From: Margaritifera margaritifera
Lineage: Eukaryota > Mollusca > Bivalvia > Unionida > Margaritiferidae
Assembly (NCBI GenBank): GCA_029931535.1
Contig: JAQPZY010001684.1
Span: forward strand, 2,605,001 to 2,669,000
Length of the DNA: 64,000 nt
Direction: 5' to 3'
The position numbers and the translations under genes were made by a program. Of this stretch, positions 51,118 through 61,949 are shown in pieces. Positions within the stretch are counted from its first letter, which is position 1. The number at the start of each line of letters is the position of its first letter. The notes under the pieces were generated by a model. It did no database searches, was not told the origin of the DNA, and saw only the letters and a list, made by a program, of their open reading frames with translations.

Positions 51118-51242
51118 CGCGAAGATAAATGTATGTACACTTTCATCCCCCGGGAAATGGAAAGAGAAATGTACGTACACTTTCATCCCCGGGAAAAGGA
51201 AAGAGAAATGTATGTACAATTTCATTCCCGGGAAACAGGAAA
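51118..51242. repeat. ~45-bp short tandem repeat, three copies
   Basis: The unit GTACACTTTCATCCCCGGGAAA plus GGAAAGAGAAATGTATG occurs about three times inside P450 intron 4, each copy centred on a CCCGGG or close variant. Confidence 0.8.
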
Positions 51243-51602
51243 AAACATCAACAGGCGACATATAAAAGAATGTTTTGGTCATGTTACAGAAGAAATACAT
51301 ATTTAAGCTCATACTGGTATATTTTTCTTTTGTTTAAATTTAATAACTCGTGTTTCTAATCCTTAATTTTTGTCTTTTATTTTCTCACTGAATTAAAAAA
51401 AAATATTCGCAAATTCAAAATTGAAGAGCAAACAGGTCATGGATAAGATTTTTGAGACCATATCAGTTTAATTTTGATAGAGACAGAGCTTTTTATTTAT
51501 ATAATCCATAATCCGTCTCTTTGTTCATCTGTCTGTATATTTGAGATCACACACAATATCTCTCTCTCTCTCTCTCCGCACGTTCAAACACGCATAAGCT
51601 AC

Positions 51603-51763
51603 CTGTGAATATTTCTGGATTGGAGTTGTCCCGTTTGGCCTTTATGTAGAGGTCAATAAAATCCCGGATGCTGCTGGGGGTCAAATGTTTCTTCGTGTTC
51701 CCTTGTGGTTTCCGCCAAGTAGGCCTTGACCCTCTCAATCGCAGCCGTCCGTCTTCGAATCAA
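51603..51763 (-). CDS. P450 exon 4 (frameshifted)
   Basis: It starts after TTTAAG (51764) and encodes RVKAYLAETTREHEETFDP in one frame and SSIRDFIDLYIKAKRDNSN in the next. The change occurs at a C5 run on the coding strand (about 51676-51680). The exon is 161 nt, where the flanking intron phases require 160. Donor ACAG|GTAGCT, phase 1. Confidence 0.85.
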
Positions 51764-52229
51764 CTTAAATCATTAATAGATTGGTTGGTTGATCGGTTGG
51801 TTAATTGTACGACTGATTGATCTATTGCATCGAATTGACTGAATTTGAATATAGATACAGTATATATGAAATTTACAATATTTTTCAGCCACGCGCTTAC
51901 ATTTTGGGAAGACTATAAGCACTGAAAACTTCATTATGCCTTCTGGGAGAGGGAGATAGAGAGAAAGAAAGAGAGAAGGAGGGGTTGCTTTGGGAATGAT
52001 TGATTCATGGTCGAAGAACCGACCCTTCTAAGAATCCCCTAAACTGTATTTATTTTTTCAACTTCAGCTTTTCAATTCGATTCGAATTAATATTAAACTA
52101 CACTTGTAATTTGGATTGAACTGAGATAATTTAAAAGATTTCTGAGTATGCAAACCTTGTTTTATGAGAAAAATATATTAAAACTTATAAAGGAAGGTAA
52201 TAACGGGACGCTTTTGCGATTTCTTGTAC

Positions 52230-52356
52230 CTCTCTTCCTGATGGAAACCATCTAGTTACAGGGAAGAAGTTTTCTTTTGCAAACGGAGCATTTAGTCGGA
52301 AAATCTCCTCCAAAACTGACGTCAGTTCCGTAAATCGAGTATCATTGTAGTCAAAC
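52230..52356 (-). CDS. P450 exon 3
   Basis: Acceptor CATCTAG at 52357. It encodes FDYNDTRFTELTSVLEEIF and FFPVTRWFPSGRE. The donor GAGAG|GTACAAG (phase 0) was chosen because it joins in frame with exon 4; a weaker GTTATT donor 28 bases later is possible. Confidence 0.8.
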
Positions 52357-52631
52357 CTAGATGGATAGAAATATGCCAAGCCATTATTTATTTATTTGAA
52401 ATGGCTAAAGGAATTAATGCATGGGAAATGGAGAATCAATCAAAGTGCAGATCGATTTTACATATATAAAAAAGAAAACATTCAAAACAGCTGTGTCTAT
52501 CCGAGCGCTAAACGCAAAAGAAAAAGTTGGTACAAGGGTTTCATTGACGTAGTAGTAGTAGTTATTGTTGTTGTTGAAGAAAAAGAAGAGCGGTAAGGTA
52601 TCGGCATATAGTAAAATTAAACTTTCCGCAC

Positions 52632-52860
52632 CTTGCTCCAAACATGACACTACATATAATATTAGTAGCGGCTGACAGGAGATACGGCTTCACTCGAATA
52701 CCCTCTTCACTCAAGGATTTGCTGAAAACATCGAATATGACATCGATTTCCTCTCTAATACGTTCCTCTAATGTCAGCTTCCCGACTCCAAAGTCCCTTA
52801 GCGCTTGCAGCGTAAATCGACGTAAAGTCTTCCATCTTTGTCCGCTGTTGTAGGTGATTC
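52632..52860 (-). CDS. P450 exon 2 (C-helix region)
   Basis: Acceptor TCTTTGCAG at 52861; the first codon is completed to Gly. It encodes ITYNSGQRWKTLRRF (WxxxR haem-propionate contact), then ALRDFGVGK and ATNIICSVMFGAR. The donor AAG|GTGCGG is acceptable, phase 2. Confidence 0.9.
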
Positions 52861-53593
52861 CTGCAAAGATGTAGGTCATCGAGTTTTGAAAAACCTTCAG
52901 TTATAAGTGAAATGTATATAGTGCAAGCTGCCTTAGTGGATATTTCTATATAATACAGTACAACCTGTCTTAGTGGACACCCTATATAATACAGTACAAC
53001 CTGCCTTAGTGGACACCCCTATATAATACAGTACAACCTGCCTTAGTGGACACCCCTATATAATACAGTACAACCTGCCTTAGTGGACACCCCTATATAA
53101 TACAGTACAACCTGCCTTAGTGGAAACTCCTATATAATACAGTACAACCTTCCTTAGTGCACACCCCTGTATAATACAGTACAACCTGCCTTAGTCGATA
53201 CCCCTATATAATACAGTACAACCTTCCTTAGTGGACACCCCTATATAATACAGTACAACCTTCTTTAGTGGACACCTCTATATAATACAGTACAGCCTGC
53301 CTTAGTGGATACCCCTATATAATACAGTACAACCTTCCTTAGTGGATACACCTATATGATACAGTACAACCTTTCTTAGTGGACACCCCTGTATAATACA
53401 GTACAACCTGCTTTAGTGGACACCTATATTATACAGTACAACCTGCCTTAGTGGATACCCCTATATAATACAGTACAACCTGCTTTAGTGGACACCTATA
53501 TTATACAGTACAACCTGCCTTAGTGGACACCCCTATATAATACAGTACAACCTGTCTTAGTGGATACACCTATATAATACAGTACAACCTGCC

Positions 53594-53830
53594 TTCTTTA
53601 ATGGCGACCCCCTATTGAGCCGCCCTGGGGCAATGTTCTTTAGTAGCGCCTCTACTTTGCCACAGAGAACAGGTTTTATTTTTATGTCAGTTGCCAACCT
53701 CCAACCCAATCCCCCCCCCCCCCCCCGCCCGCATCTAAGCCCTGAAACCAGGGGATTAAATGATGGGAGGACCCCCCTCCCCCCCCAAAAAAAAAATACT
53801 CCCAACGGCGCCCCTCTCGGGCCGCCACTG
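53594..53830. mobile_element. hAT-type MITE, left-truncated copy in the minisatellite
   Basis: It shares TGAGCCGCC, GGCAATGTTCTTTA, GCGCCTCTACTTTGC, TTGCCAACCTCCAAC, GCATCTAAGCCCTGAAACC and the right end CCGCCACTG with the copy at 54411-54654. The left terminal repeat is missing. Confidence 0.8.
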
Positions 53831-54410
53831 TTTAGTACGACCTGCCTTAGTGGATACCTCTATATAACACAGTACAACCTGCCTTTGTGGATAACTCTAT
53901 ATAACACAGTACAACCTGCCTTTGTGGATAACTCTATATAACACGGTACAACCTGCCTTTGTGGATAACTCTATATAACACAGTACAACCTGCCTTAGTG
54001 GATACCTCTATATAACACAGTACAACCTGCCTTTGTGGATAACTCTATATAACACGGTACAACCTGCCGTTGTGGATAACTCTATATAACACAGTACAAC
54101 CTGCCTTAGTGGATACCTCTATATAACACAGTACAACCTGCCTTTGTGGATAACTCTATATAACACGGTACAACCTGCCGTTGTGGATAACTCTATATAA
54201 CACGGTACAACCTTCCTTAGTGGATACCTCTATATAATACGGTACAACCTGCCTTAGTGGATACCTCTGTATAATACAGTACAACCTGCCTTTGTGGATA
54301 ACTCTATATAATACAGTACAAGCCTGCCTTTGTGGATACCTCTATATAATACAGAACAAGCCTGCCTTAGTGGATACCTCTGTATAATACAGTACAACCT
54401 GCCTTAGTGG

Positions 54411-54654
54411 CAGTGGCGGTGCAAGGGTTTGAGGCGACCGGGGGCAATGTTCTTTAATGGCGCCCCCTACTGAGCCGCCTTTAGAGGCGCCTCTACTTTG
54501 CTACAGAGAACAGTTTTTATGTCAGTTGCCAACCTCCAACCTCAATCGCCCCCCCCCCCCGCATCTAAGCCCTGAAACCGGTGGATTAAATGGGAGGACC
54601 CCCCCCCCCCCAAAACAAAATACTACTGACAGCGCCCCTCTCGCGCCGCCACTG
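54411..54654. mobile_element. hAT-type MITE, complete copy in the minisatellite
   Basis: Terminal inverted repeats CAGTGGCGG...CCGCCACTG. Flanks CTTAGTGG and CTTAGTAC agree at six of eight positions, as for an old hAT 8-bp target duplication made within a minisatellite unit. The interior holds poly-C tracts and no gene. Confidence 0.85.
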
Positions 54655-55084
54655 CTTAGTACAACCTTCCTTAGTGGATACCTCTGTATAAAGGCACCTA
54701 TTCATACGGGACAACATTAACGATCTCCCTGTCTATAAAGGACATGTTTTGTGGCCATTTGGGTGTTCATTATATATAGACAGGTTTGTTTAACTGTATT
54801 GATTGATTGATTAATTAATTAATTAATTAATTTATTGTCTATGTATTTGTGTTTGCTTTTTTTACGCACCAGAATTATGAAAATTTACAAGAAACATCCA
54901 AAAGATATCGTAATTTTCAAAAGTCGAATCTGCGTTGATACTGAAACTTTTAGGCCTATTCAAATGTACAGAACACGTTTTCTCTATCCGGTATGACTCT
55001 TGTGGTTTGTCATAGGTCTTTAAATATAGGGCAACATCTGCGCAATTTAAATAGGCATACTTATCACTGTTGCACTACGCTTAC

Positions 55085-55457
55085 CCGTCCCTTTTGAAAC
55101 GCCAATAAGTGGTGCAAAGAGTTGGGGTCTGTCGCTGAAAACGTCAGCTTGCTTGGTGAAGGCTTCGTGAATTACGTCGTATCCGTTGATCATAACGATT
55201 ACGGTAAAACCTCAATGAAGCTTGTAGATGTCCCCATATTTACTCGCCAGATATGTGTATTTTATGTATCCCTCTGGATCCTTTTTGAATAGAATGGTGT
55301 TCCCTATAAAGGGCCATGGTCTGGGACCAGGCGACAGATTCTTTCTGGAAGACTGAACCCACCGGATAAATAGGACAAGCGTCAAAGCGGCGCAAAGAAA
55401 TGTCGGTAGCCCTATTCCGTCTGCTAGAAAGCCTAAATAATATTCAGTACCATCCAT
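55085..55457 (-). CDS. P450 exon 1 (anchor, hinge; contains TGA)
   Basis: The start is chosen at the ATG at 55457 (MDGTEYYLGFLADG), which puts the hydrophobic anchor near the N terminus; an upstream in-frame ATG at 55514 would add 19 residues. After KYGDIYKLH comes TGA (55212-55214). The same frame then continues as GFTVIVMINGYDVIHEAF and KQADVFSDRP, which are standard P450 sequence. Donor GGGACGG|GTAAG, phase 1. Confidence 0.9.
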
Positions 55458-55609
55458 TGTTTGTGCCGTCGTTATGATATGTACATGAGGCGTTCGAACT
55501 AGAACAGTGAGCATAGTTGTTTGTAGGTATTATGTTAAGTAGAATTCTAAAACGATGACCGAAAGCGGCTGACGAATTAACCTCTCGTGTTATTTATGTT
55601 GGTCTGGAG

Positions 55610-55796
55610 CAGGGGTCCCCAACCTTTTTGTGCCTACGAGCACATTTGTGAGTTTATGAGAGACTGGCGGGCACCAACCAATTAACTTTACCTATTTTTT
55701 AAAATTTTTTATTATTCATTATAACCTCTGCCACGGGCACACAAAAAACCTTGGCGGGCTCCATGGCGCCCACGGGCGCCGCGTTGGGGACCACTG
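55610..55796. mobile_element. 187-bp hAT MITE with perfect 8-bp target duplication
   Basis: Ends CAGGGGTCCCCAACC and (opposite strand) CAGTGGTCCCCAACG. It is flanked on both sides by GTCTGGAG (55602-55609 and 55797-55804). It sits about 95 bp upstream of the first in-frame ATG of the P450, in its presumed promoter or 5' leader. The intact duplication implies a fairly recent insertion. Confidence 0.93.
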
Positions 55797-55804
55797 GTCT
55801 GGAG

Positions 55805-58390
55805 CAATTAAGAGAGCTATGGAAAGCCATCGCCGCCAAAAATATGAAATTAAAAAAAAAAATAAGTAACTTTGAAATAAACCAAGACTAGCTCAAATAA
55901 AACAAGCAAGCTTGTAAAATAAAAAAATTAAAGCTCAGACAATAAGATCAATACTCAAATAAAACAAACGAGAAACAGACAAATGTCAAAAGAAACAAAC
56001 AAAACACGAATGAAACAAGCAAACGCCAAACGAAATAAACGGTATTTATATGAAATAAACAAAAATTAATCTGTTCAAGCTAACGTAAAATGAAACAAAG
56101 TAACAACAGAAAATGTGAAGAACACACACATGTATAACACCCATGCGCAAACACTATTGACAAATGATCGAAACACGATAGTCAAATGATCAACTTTATG
56201 AAAAGAACAGCGGGCGCCCCTGCGTTGTAAGGGGAGATTACATTTATTGAGCCAAAAGCGCAAAACATTTGAACATGGCGCATCAGGTGAGACAAAATTA
56301 TGTAACTAACGCTGTATACCTGTTAAATGAAGCAGCCGATTTGTTGTCAAGAATGAAAGCGGGAGATAACATACGTGGCGCTTGCTTCAATTACATTTAG
56401 AAAATCAGCACAGTTTGAAGCAAACCTGTATGTATATCTCTATCTCTCTCTCCATCACATACTTTTTTGTATAAATACTGTCATATTCGCTATGATCTTG
56501 ATTCATGCAGTACATGTGTTTAAAATTAGTTTACACTATTTCCATTTAGCTTACTAGACTAACAAGTTGTTCTCTGCCTTTTTTTTCTGACATGACTTGT
56601 GGCCACCAGTCATGTCAGAAACAAAAAAAGTCGGAGAACATCTTGTTTGTCTTTTAGTTTACATGCTGTAAAATGTATACTAGTTTGTGACTTTTATAGG
56701 TATGTGAGCGAGTAAAATTGACGTCTTTTTGCGTCATTGGAAAGAAGGGTTCTAATTTATTGCTTTCCTTTTAGCCCCCAATAATGTCTATATCAATTAT
56801 TAATATTGTATACCGTCTTTAACTTTCAGCAGCGAAGGATTCTGAGCTGAATACTTATAGCTTCCTGTAACTTGTATTAATAGCCAATGTTCTTCTTTCT
56901 TTGTTGGGTCAAAAAGTTAGAAGGCTCTTAAGAAAAGAAGAAACATGCGTAGCTGGAATGTTTGCTTCTTAATTTCCGGAAGAATATCGGAACAAATTCT
57001 AAGTTCCGTCTTTTTATAACCCCAACATCAAATGTTCACCATTTTTGTGCTCCACTTTTGCAGGAAGATTACTTATGGAACAACCATAAAAAGTTTTATT
57101 CATTTCTTTTGATGAACAAAGCAGACAATATATATATATATATGAATGTGCATGTGTGTGTGTGTGCGTGTGTGTGTGCATTGTAAGCATTTCCAGGGCA
57201 TAATTGTACCCATCTAACTGTAAAGAAAACTTCTCTATGAGTACCGGTTGTTTCGCGCTCGTTTGCTTGAGGAGTAGAGTAGCCGGCTCCAGTCTATCAC
57301 CCCTCTCAGATCCACCCCCAAGAGTAGAGTTGCCCCTTTTTTCAGCTTGGAATATAGGTGTCCATTGAGTTTTTGCCCTTGTTTTTAACTGGGAATATGT
57401 GAGCCCAACCTTTCAACGTTCTCGGTTGCACACACATAAAATAAAAATATAAAAGCAACAGGAATGACATTCTGTTCACTTACATATATTTTCGTGATGG
57501 AGGTTGTATTGATTGTCACATTTTGTGGACAAATTCTATGTCTAGATATTGTTCCAGTACCGCTTTGCAAAACTGTCACGTATTCCATTACCTTTTTTTT
57601 TTTTTTTTACGTCCTTGACACAACAATGTTTTAAATAATGAATGCATCACATTAAACTGCACATATAAACAGAGACAATAACATGATTTTATAAGTCTCT
57701 ATTACAATTTACACATATTGTGTTAATTTCGATTTTCAATATCAATGTTTAATACTTTTCATTTTTAACCAGAAATAAAGATATCGATGTATTGCTTTTG
57801 TAAGGGTTTGAAGTGGGTCCATGCTTTATGCACAGGGACCTATTTTCAAATTTGTGAAATGCTGCTTCAGTGGCAAAAATATATCATTGTACATTTTGAT
57901 ACTATATTATTTAGTACTCCCATAATGCAACATGAAGGAAGGAGTACAATCAAGATTGAAATGTGTGAGCGGAAACAGCCCAAGTAAATGATAGCGACTC
58001 AATGTTTTGTACTACAGCCACCGCCAGCTTTAACAACAATTAATGCTAACATGACATCAACCTCACCAAAGTCTTCCCCGTTAAACTCTTCTTTTTATTT
58101 TCTCTCCATCTCGTTTCATTGTTTTTGTTAGAATCAATCACACACTACTTAACTGCTGCTGTTTTTAGCAGATAAGTATATGACAGTGCAACAGATCAGC
58201 TAGTTTGATTAGTAGCAGTGGTATTGTGGTATGGTAGAAGTTGTGGTTATGAGGTAGTGGTAGTCGTAGCTGTAGTAGGCATCGTCGACATAGCCATCTT
58301 CGTCTTCGTCAAAGGAATAGTAGTAGATCGGACTAACATTACACACTATTTTACACAGTAGTAGTTATAGGGGGGGGGGGATGGTACAGA
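55805..58390. other. P450 upstream flank; no gene recognised
   Basis: 55850-56110 is A-rich with repeated AAACAAA(C/A)G words on the + strand. An inverted repeat around 56563-56655 (ACAAGTTGTTCTCTGCCTTTTTTTTCTGACATGACT and its complement) can form a hairpin. A (TG)n run lies at 57148-57180 and a T17 run near 57591. No exon is supported. Confidence 0.5.
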
Positions 58391-58394
58391 TCTT

Positions 58395-58830
58395 ATAGGA
58401 ATTTTAACATTACGTTTGAGCCATTATGGAGGTTATGCGAATTTAACAACACGTGTGGGACGATATAGAGGTTATGTGCATTTAATATGACCTTTGGGAT
58501 ACCATGGGCCATATGGGAATTTAACATTACGAAAAAATGCAAGTAGTATGGTGTGGCACCCTGTGAAAAAAATGACAATATGAGGACATTGGGAATTCCA
58601 TGTTAAAGTGTTCATAGGTTTAACATTAATGTGGCTCTCTGGGGACAATGTGAATTTAACATTAGTCCATGATACCATGTTGATTTAACACTATACCACT
58701 ATACTAAGGGAAATGGCTTCAAAAATAGTAGTCTGGGGACAAGAGGAATGGTAACGTTAACAATGTTCATAGGTTTATCATTATTGTGGTTCTCGGTGGA
58801 CAAGGGGACATTAACATTATTCTTTTTAAC
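58395..58830. repeat. ~57-bp degenerate tandem repeat
   Basis: Units marked by GGAATTTAACATTACG and CCATATGGG/CCATTATGGAGGTTATG recur with gaps and many substitutions. Confidence 0.6.
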
Positions 58831-58917
58831 ATGACATTTCCCAATTGTTCCTAGAAATGGTTTTTGGTCTTGAGTTAAAAAATGGTACACTGGGGACAAT
58901 AGTAATGTAATTTTTGA

Positions 58918-59075
58918 AACTATACTTACTAACCAACATGCCGTTTTGACAGACCAAAATCTACACTTACTAACCATCACGCTCTTTGGACTGACCAACG
59001 CCTACACTTACTAATCAGCACACCGTTTGCGCTGACCAACACTTAGTCATGTACTGACCAACACCTACACTTACT
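58918..59075. repeat. ~54-bp tandem repeat, about three copies
   Basis: CTACACTTACTAACCA(T/A)CACGC and TGACCAACACCTACACTTACT recur three times. Confidence 0.7.
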
Positions 59076-59875
59076 ATTTACGAGGTTGACAACGTTGAGA
59101 AGTAAGACTAGACATCCAATGATCTAGTACTGTGTCATTTTGCCATTGATGGACACTACGTTTTTGAGCTAAAGAAAACAAATAGCCATAATGATCACTA
59201 AACTACATTTATATTTATTATCGTTTCTAGAGAAATCACGTTTAAAACAAGTCAGTAAATATTCTAATCGGAATCCAATATTCCGTTGATGAAGACTGTA
59301 CACACAATATTGACCACACACCATCGAATCCGATTCTTGTAATTTCACATTATTGAACTGAGAGAAGATAATCCTTAGGAATCAAAATATTTGACGCTGT
59401 GTTCGTTGAGAAAGTAAACGGCTACCCAGTGGGTTCCTGTGCGATGACCGTCGTCTGTAGTGATGACGTAAACTCGAACGTCTTTAGGTTCAATCGAGTA
59501 ACTTTCAGATATTCATTTATTAAGCCATTAATTATCTTAGATCCAATTTCACCTGCACCTCTGAAAATTAATCTCTGAATGCATCTCATTTTAAGTAACT
59601 CTGTTATGCCAAAACTTGAACACTGACTTCATTTTCACACTTGAGTGATTTGCATATTTTCAGATATTCGTTCATTTTATCCTGAATATCTTGGACCCTA
59701 TTTTGCCTACAATTGATATGTGGCTGCATCTCAGGAAGATTAATTAAAGTACAAGAAACTATGTCACTGACCTAATTTGCAATGATTGAGTGATATTTGT
59801 ATTTTCAGCCATTTGTTTGCTACATTCTCAGAATCTTTAATATTATTACATATAGACTAATCAAACTATGTTTCA
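59076..59875. other. Intergenic DNA, weak repeat content
   Basis: Two loosely similar segments (59500-59600, 59640-59740) share TTTCAGATATTCATT and GAATATCTTGGA-like text. No gene seen. Confidence 0.4.
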
Positions 59876-59879
59876 ACCC

Positions 59880-60245
59880 TACACTGATGAAACCTTGTAT
59901 GCAGAGGCATTTTAACGAGTAGTATACTTGTAGTAATATGAAACCTTGTATGTTGATGCATTTTAATGAGTTATATATTTATAGTAATATGAAACCTTGT
60001 ATGCTGAGGCATCTTAATGAGTAGTATATTTGTAGTAATATGAAACCTTGTATGCTGAGGCATCTTAATGAGTAGTATATTTGTAATAATATGAAACCTT
60101 GTATGTTGAGGCATTTTAATGAGTAGTATATTTGTAATAATATGAAACCTTGTATGTTGAGGCATTTTAATGAGTAGTATATTTGTAATAATATGAAACC
60201 TTGTATGTTGAGGCATTTTAATGAGTAGTATATTTGTAGTAATAT
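59880..60245. repeat. 51-bp minisatellite, about seven copies
   Basis: The unit ATGAAACCTTGTATGTTGAG + GCATTTTAATGAGTAGTATATTTGTAATAAT recurs at 51-bp steps. As 51 is a multiple of three, it gives a 92-residue periodic open frame on the minus strand. Confidence 0.95.
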
Positions 60246-60289
60246 TCACTTCTCCACATGGTGGCTAAGTCATTACACACACAACCAGT

Positions 60290-61940
60290 GGGTAATGGGT
60301 TAAAATCTTGTTCAGACCAGCCTGAATTAGCTGTCATGGCATATCTCTTTGCAAAGTCCATATCAGTCTGTATATTGTTAGCTACTCTAGATGTGCTTCT
60401 GTTGGTGAGGGGATTAGAGTTTAAATTGAAACACCTTGTTATTATTGGAATTCATCCAAAATCGTTACACAGCTCGATATTGATAAGGCATTAGATGAGA
60501 TCAATTGTCAGCCTACTACGTTATCATTTAACAGTTATAGCCCATGATTGTCAGACTACACACTTTCTTTTCTGCACAGTAAATCCTTTAATTATTATTA
60601 GATTTCAATCAAATTTGGTATGCTGCTTGATATAATTTGAGACATATGGCATTCTGTGTCATCATTTAGTGGAGTTATCACCCCTAATTGTCAGACCCAC
60701 TCACTTTTGTTTCCACATATTAGCTCTCTTAATTATTATTGAGTTTCAACTAAATTTTGTATACAGCTTGATTTTCTCAAGACCCTGGTTGAATTCGGTT
60801 GTTGGTGTTCTACATCTTTTAGTAGAGTTACAGCACTTGATTGCAAGACTCAACAATTTATGTTTCTGCACAATAACTCACTTAATTATTTTTGCATTTC
60901 AACCAAATTTTGTTTTGCTGCTTGATGTTGATGAGGCCTCATCAGAGTTTGATTGTCAGCACTCTTCATCATCATTTAATGGAGTTATAGTACCTGATTG
61001 ATGAACCACCAACTTTCATTTCCACACAACTCCTTTTATAATTGGATTTCAACCAAATTCTCTAGACAGATTGATATTGATAGGGCCTTGGCTCATATTG
61101 ATATCTACAGTCTATATCATTATTTAACAAAGTTATAGCCCCTAGTTGTCAGTTCCATTTGTGCACAAGCACCTTTTATTATTTTTTGCATTTTTAACCA
61201 AATTGTCTATGCAGCTTGATCTTGATGAGGCTTCAATTGAGTTTGATTGTCAGCACTCTACATTGTTACTTACAAGAGTTATAGCACCTGACTGACAACC
61301 CACCCACTTTCATTTCCACAAAACTCCTTTATTTTTAATTTGATTTTAACCAAATTCTTTGGACAGATTGATATTCATAGGGTCTTGGCTCGTATTGATA
61401 TTTACATTCTACATCATAATTTAGAAACAGTTATAGCCATTAGTTGTTGGACAGATTCACTTTAACTTTTGCACAATAACTCGGATTGAATTTCAACCAA
61501 ATTAGATGTGCCTACAAGTTAAGTAGGCAGCTTCATGTTAATGTAACCTTGGCCGAGTTTGATTGTCAGGTACATGCTCAGCGTGCAACATCATCTTGTT
61601 ATCTTTGAATGCAGTTATAGTTCCTATAGATCATCGACATTCCTGTCTTACTATGCAACTTTATGTTGATATGCATTGGCTTTGTTTTATTTTTCAACAT
61701 TTGATCTGCTTCAGCATTTGGCAGAGTTGAGATCCCTGATTGTTTAATCCACCCACCTTTGTTTCCATGCAATAATCTCCTTAATTATTATTGGATTTCA
61801 ATACAATTGTATTTGCAGTTCTGTATTGATAAAATGTCTGCAGAATTTGATATCAGCTTCCTATATCATCGTTTAATGTAGTTGTGGCCACTGAATGTTG
61901 GACATACATTAGCACATTATGGCATTATCTAAAAGAATTT
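60290..61940. repeat. ~170-bp diverged tandem array
   Basis: About nine units recognised by GGAGTTATAGCACCTGATTGTCAG, TTTCCACACAATAACTC, TTAATTATTATTGGATTTCAACC and AGCTTGATATTGATGAGGCCTTGG. Divergence is high. Confidence 0.75.
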
Positions 61941-61949
61941 AGAACCTTC

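Larger units (their letters stand above)
52935..54715. repeat. ~37-bp minisatellite filling P450 intron 1
   Basis: The unit TATATAATACAGTACAACCTGCCTTAGTGGACACCCC is repeated over 1.7 kb. A second sub-family (GATAACTCTATATAACACGG) dominates 53830-54300. Two MITE copies interrupt the array at about 53594-53830 and 54411-54654. Confidence 0.95.
47364..55457 (-). pseudogene. Cytochrome P450, CYP2 clan, eight exons, two frame lesions
   Basis: Microsomal P450s are haem monooxygenases anchored in the endoplasmic reticulum by an N-terminal helix. All hallmarks are present: anchor helix, SPGPRPWPFIGN hinge, WKTLRRF C-helix, AGGETT I-helix, EVQR K-helix, PERF motif and FGDGPRICIG haem loop with its Cys ligand. 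Eight exons join with matching phases to about 503 codons, the usual length. Two lesions break the frame: TGA at 55212-55214 in the middle of a conserved strand, and a fifth G at the run near 51677 (+ strand) that shifts exon 4. All other codons and splice sites look intact. It could be a recent pseudogene, a null allele, or an intact gene with two sequence errors. Sub-family and substrate cannot be told. Confidence 0.85.

Noticed and set aside
53600..54720. Proline-rich open frames in P450 intron 1
   Set aside because: They arise from poly-C tracts of the two MITE copies and from the minisatellite.
55212..55214. In-frame TGA read as selenocysteine in the P450
   Set aside because: P450s are not selenoproteins, the position is not catalytic, and no SECIS-like element was noticed. 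A nonsense change or sequence error is simpler.
59971..60249. 92-residue open frame with periodic ITTNILLIKMPQHTRFH units
   Set aside because: It is the 51-bp minisatellite read in a frame divisible by three, with no splice or coding context.
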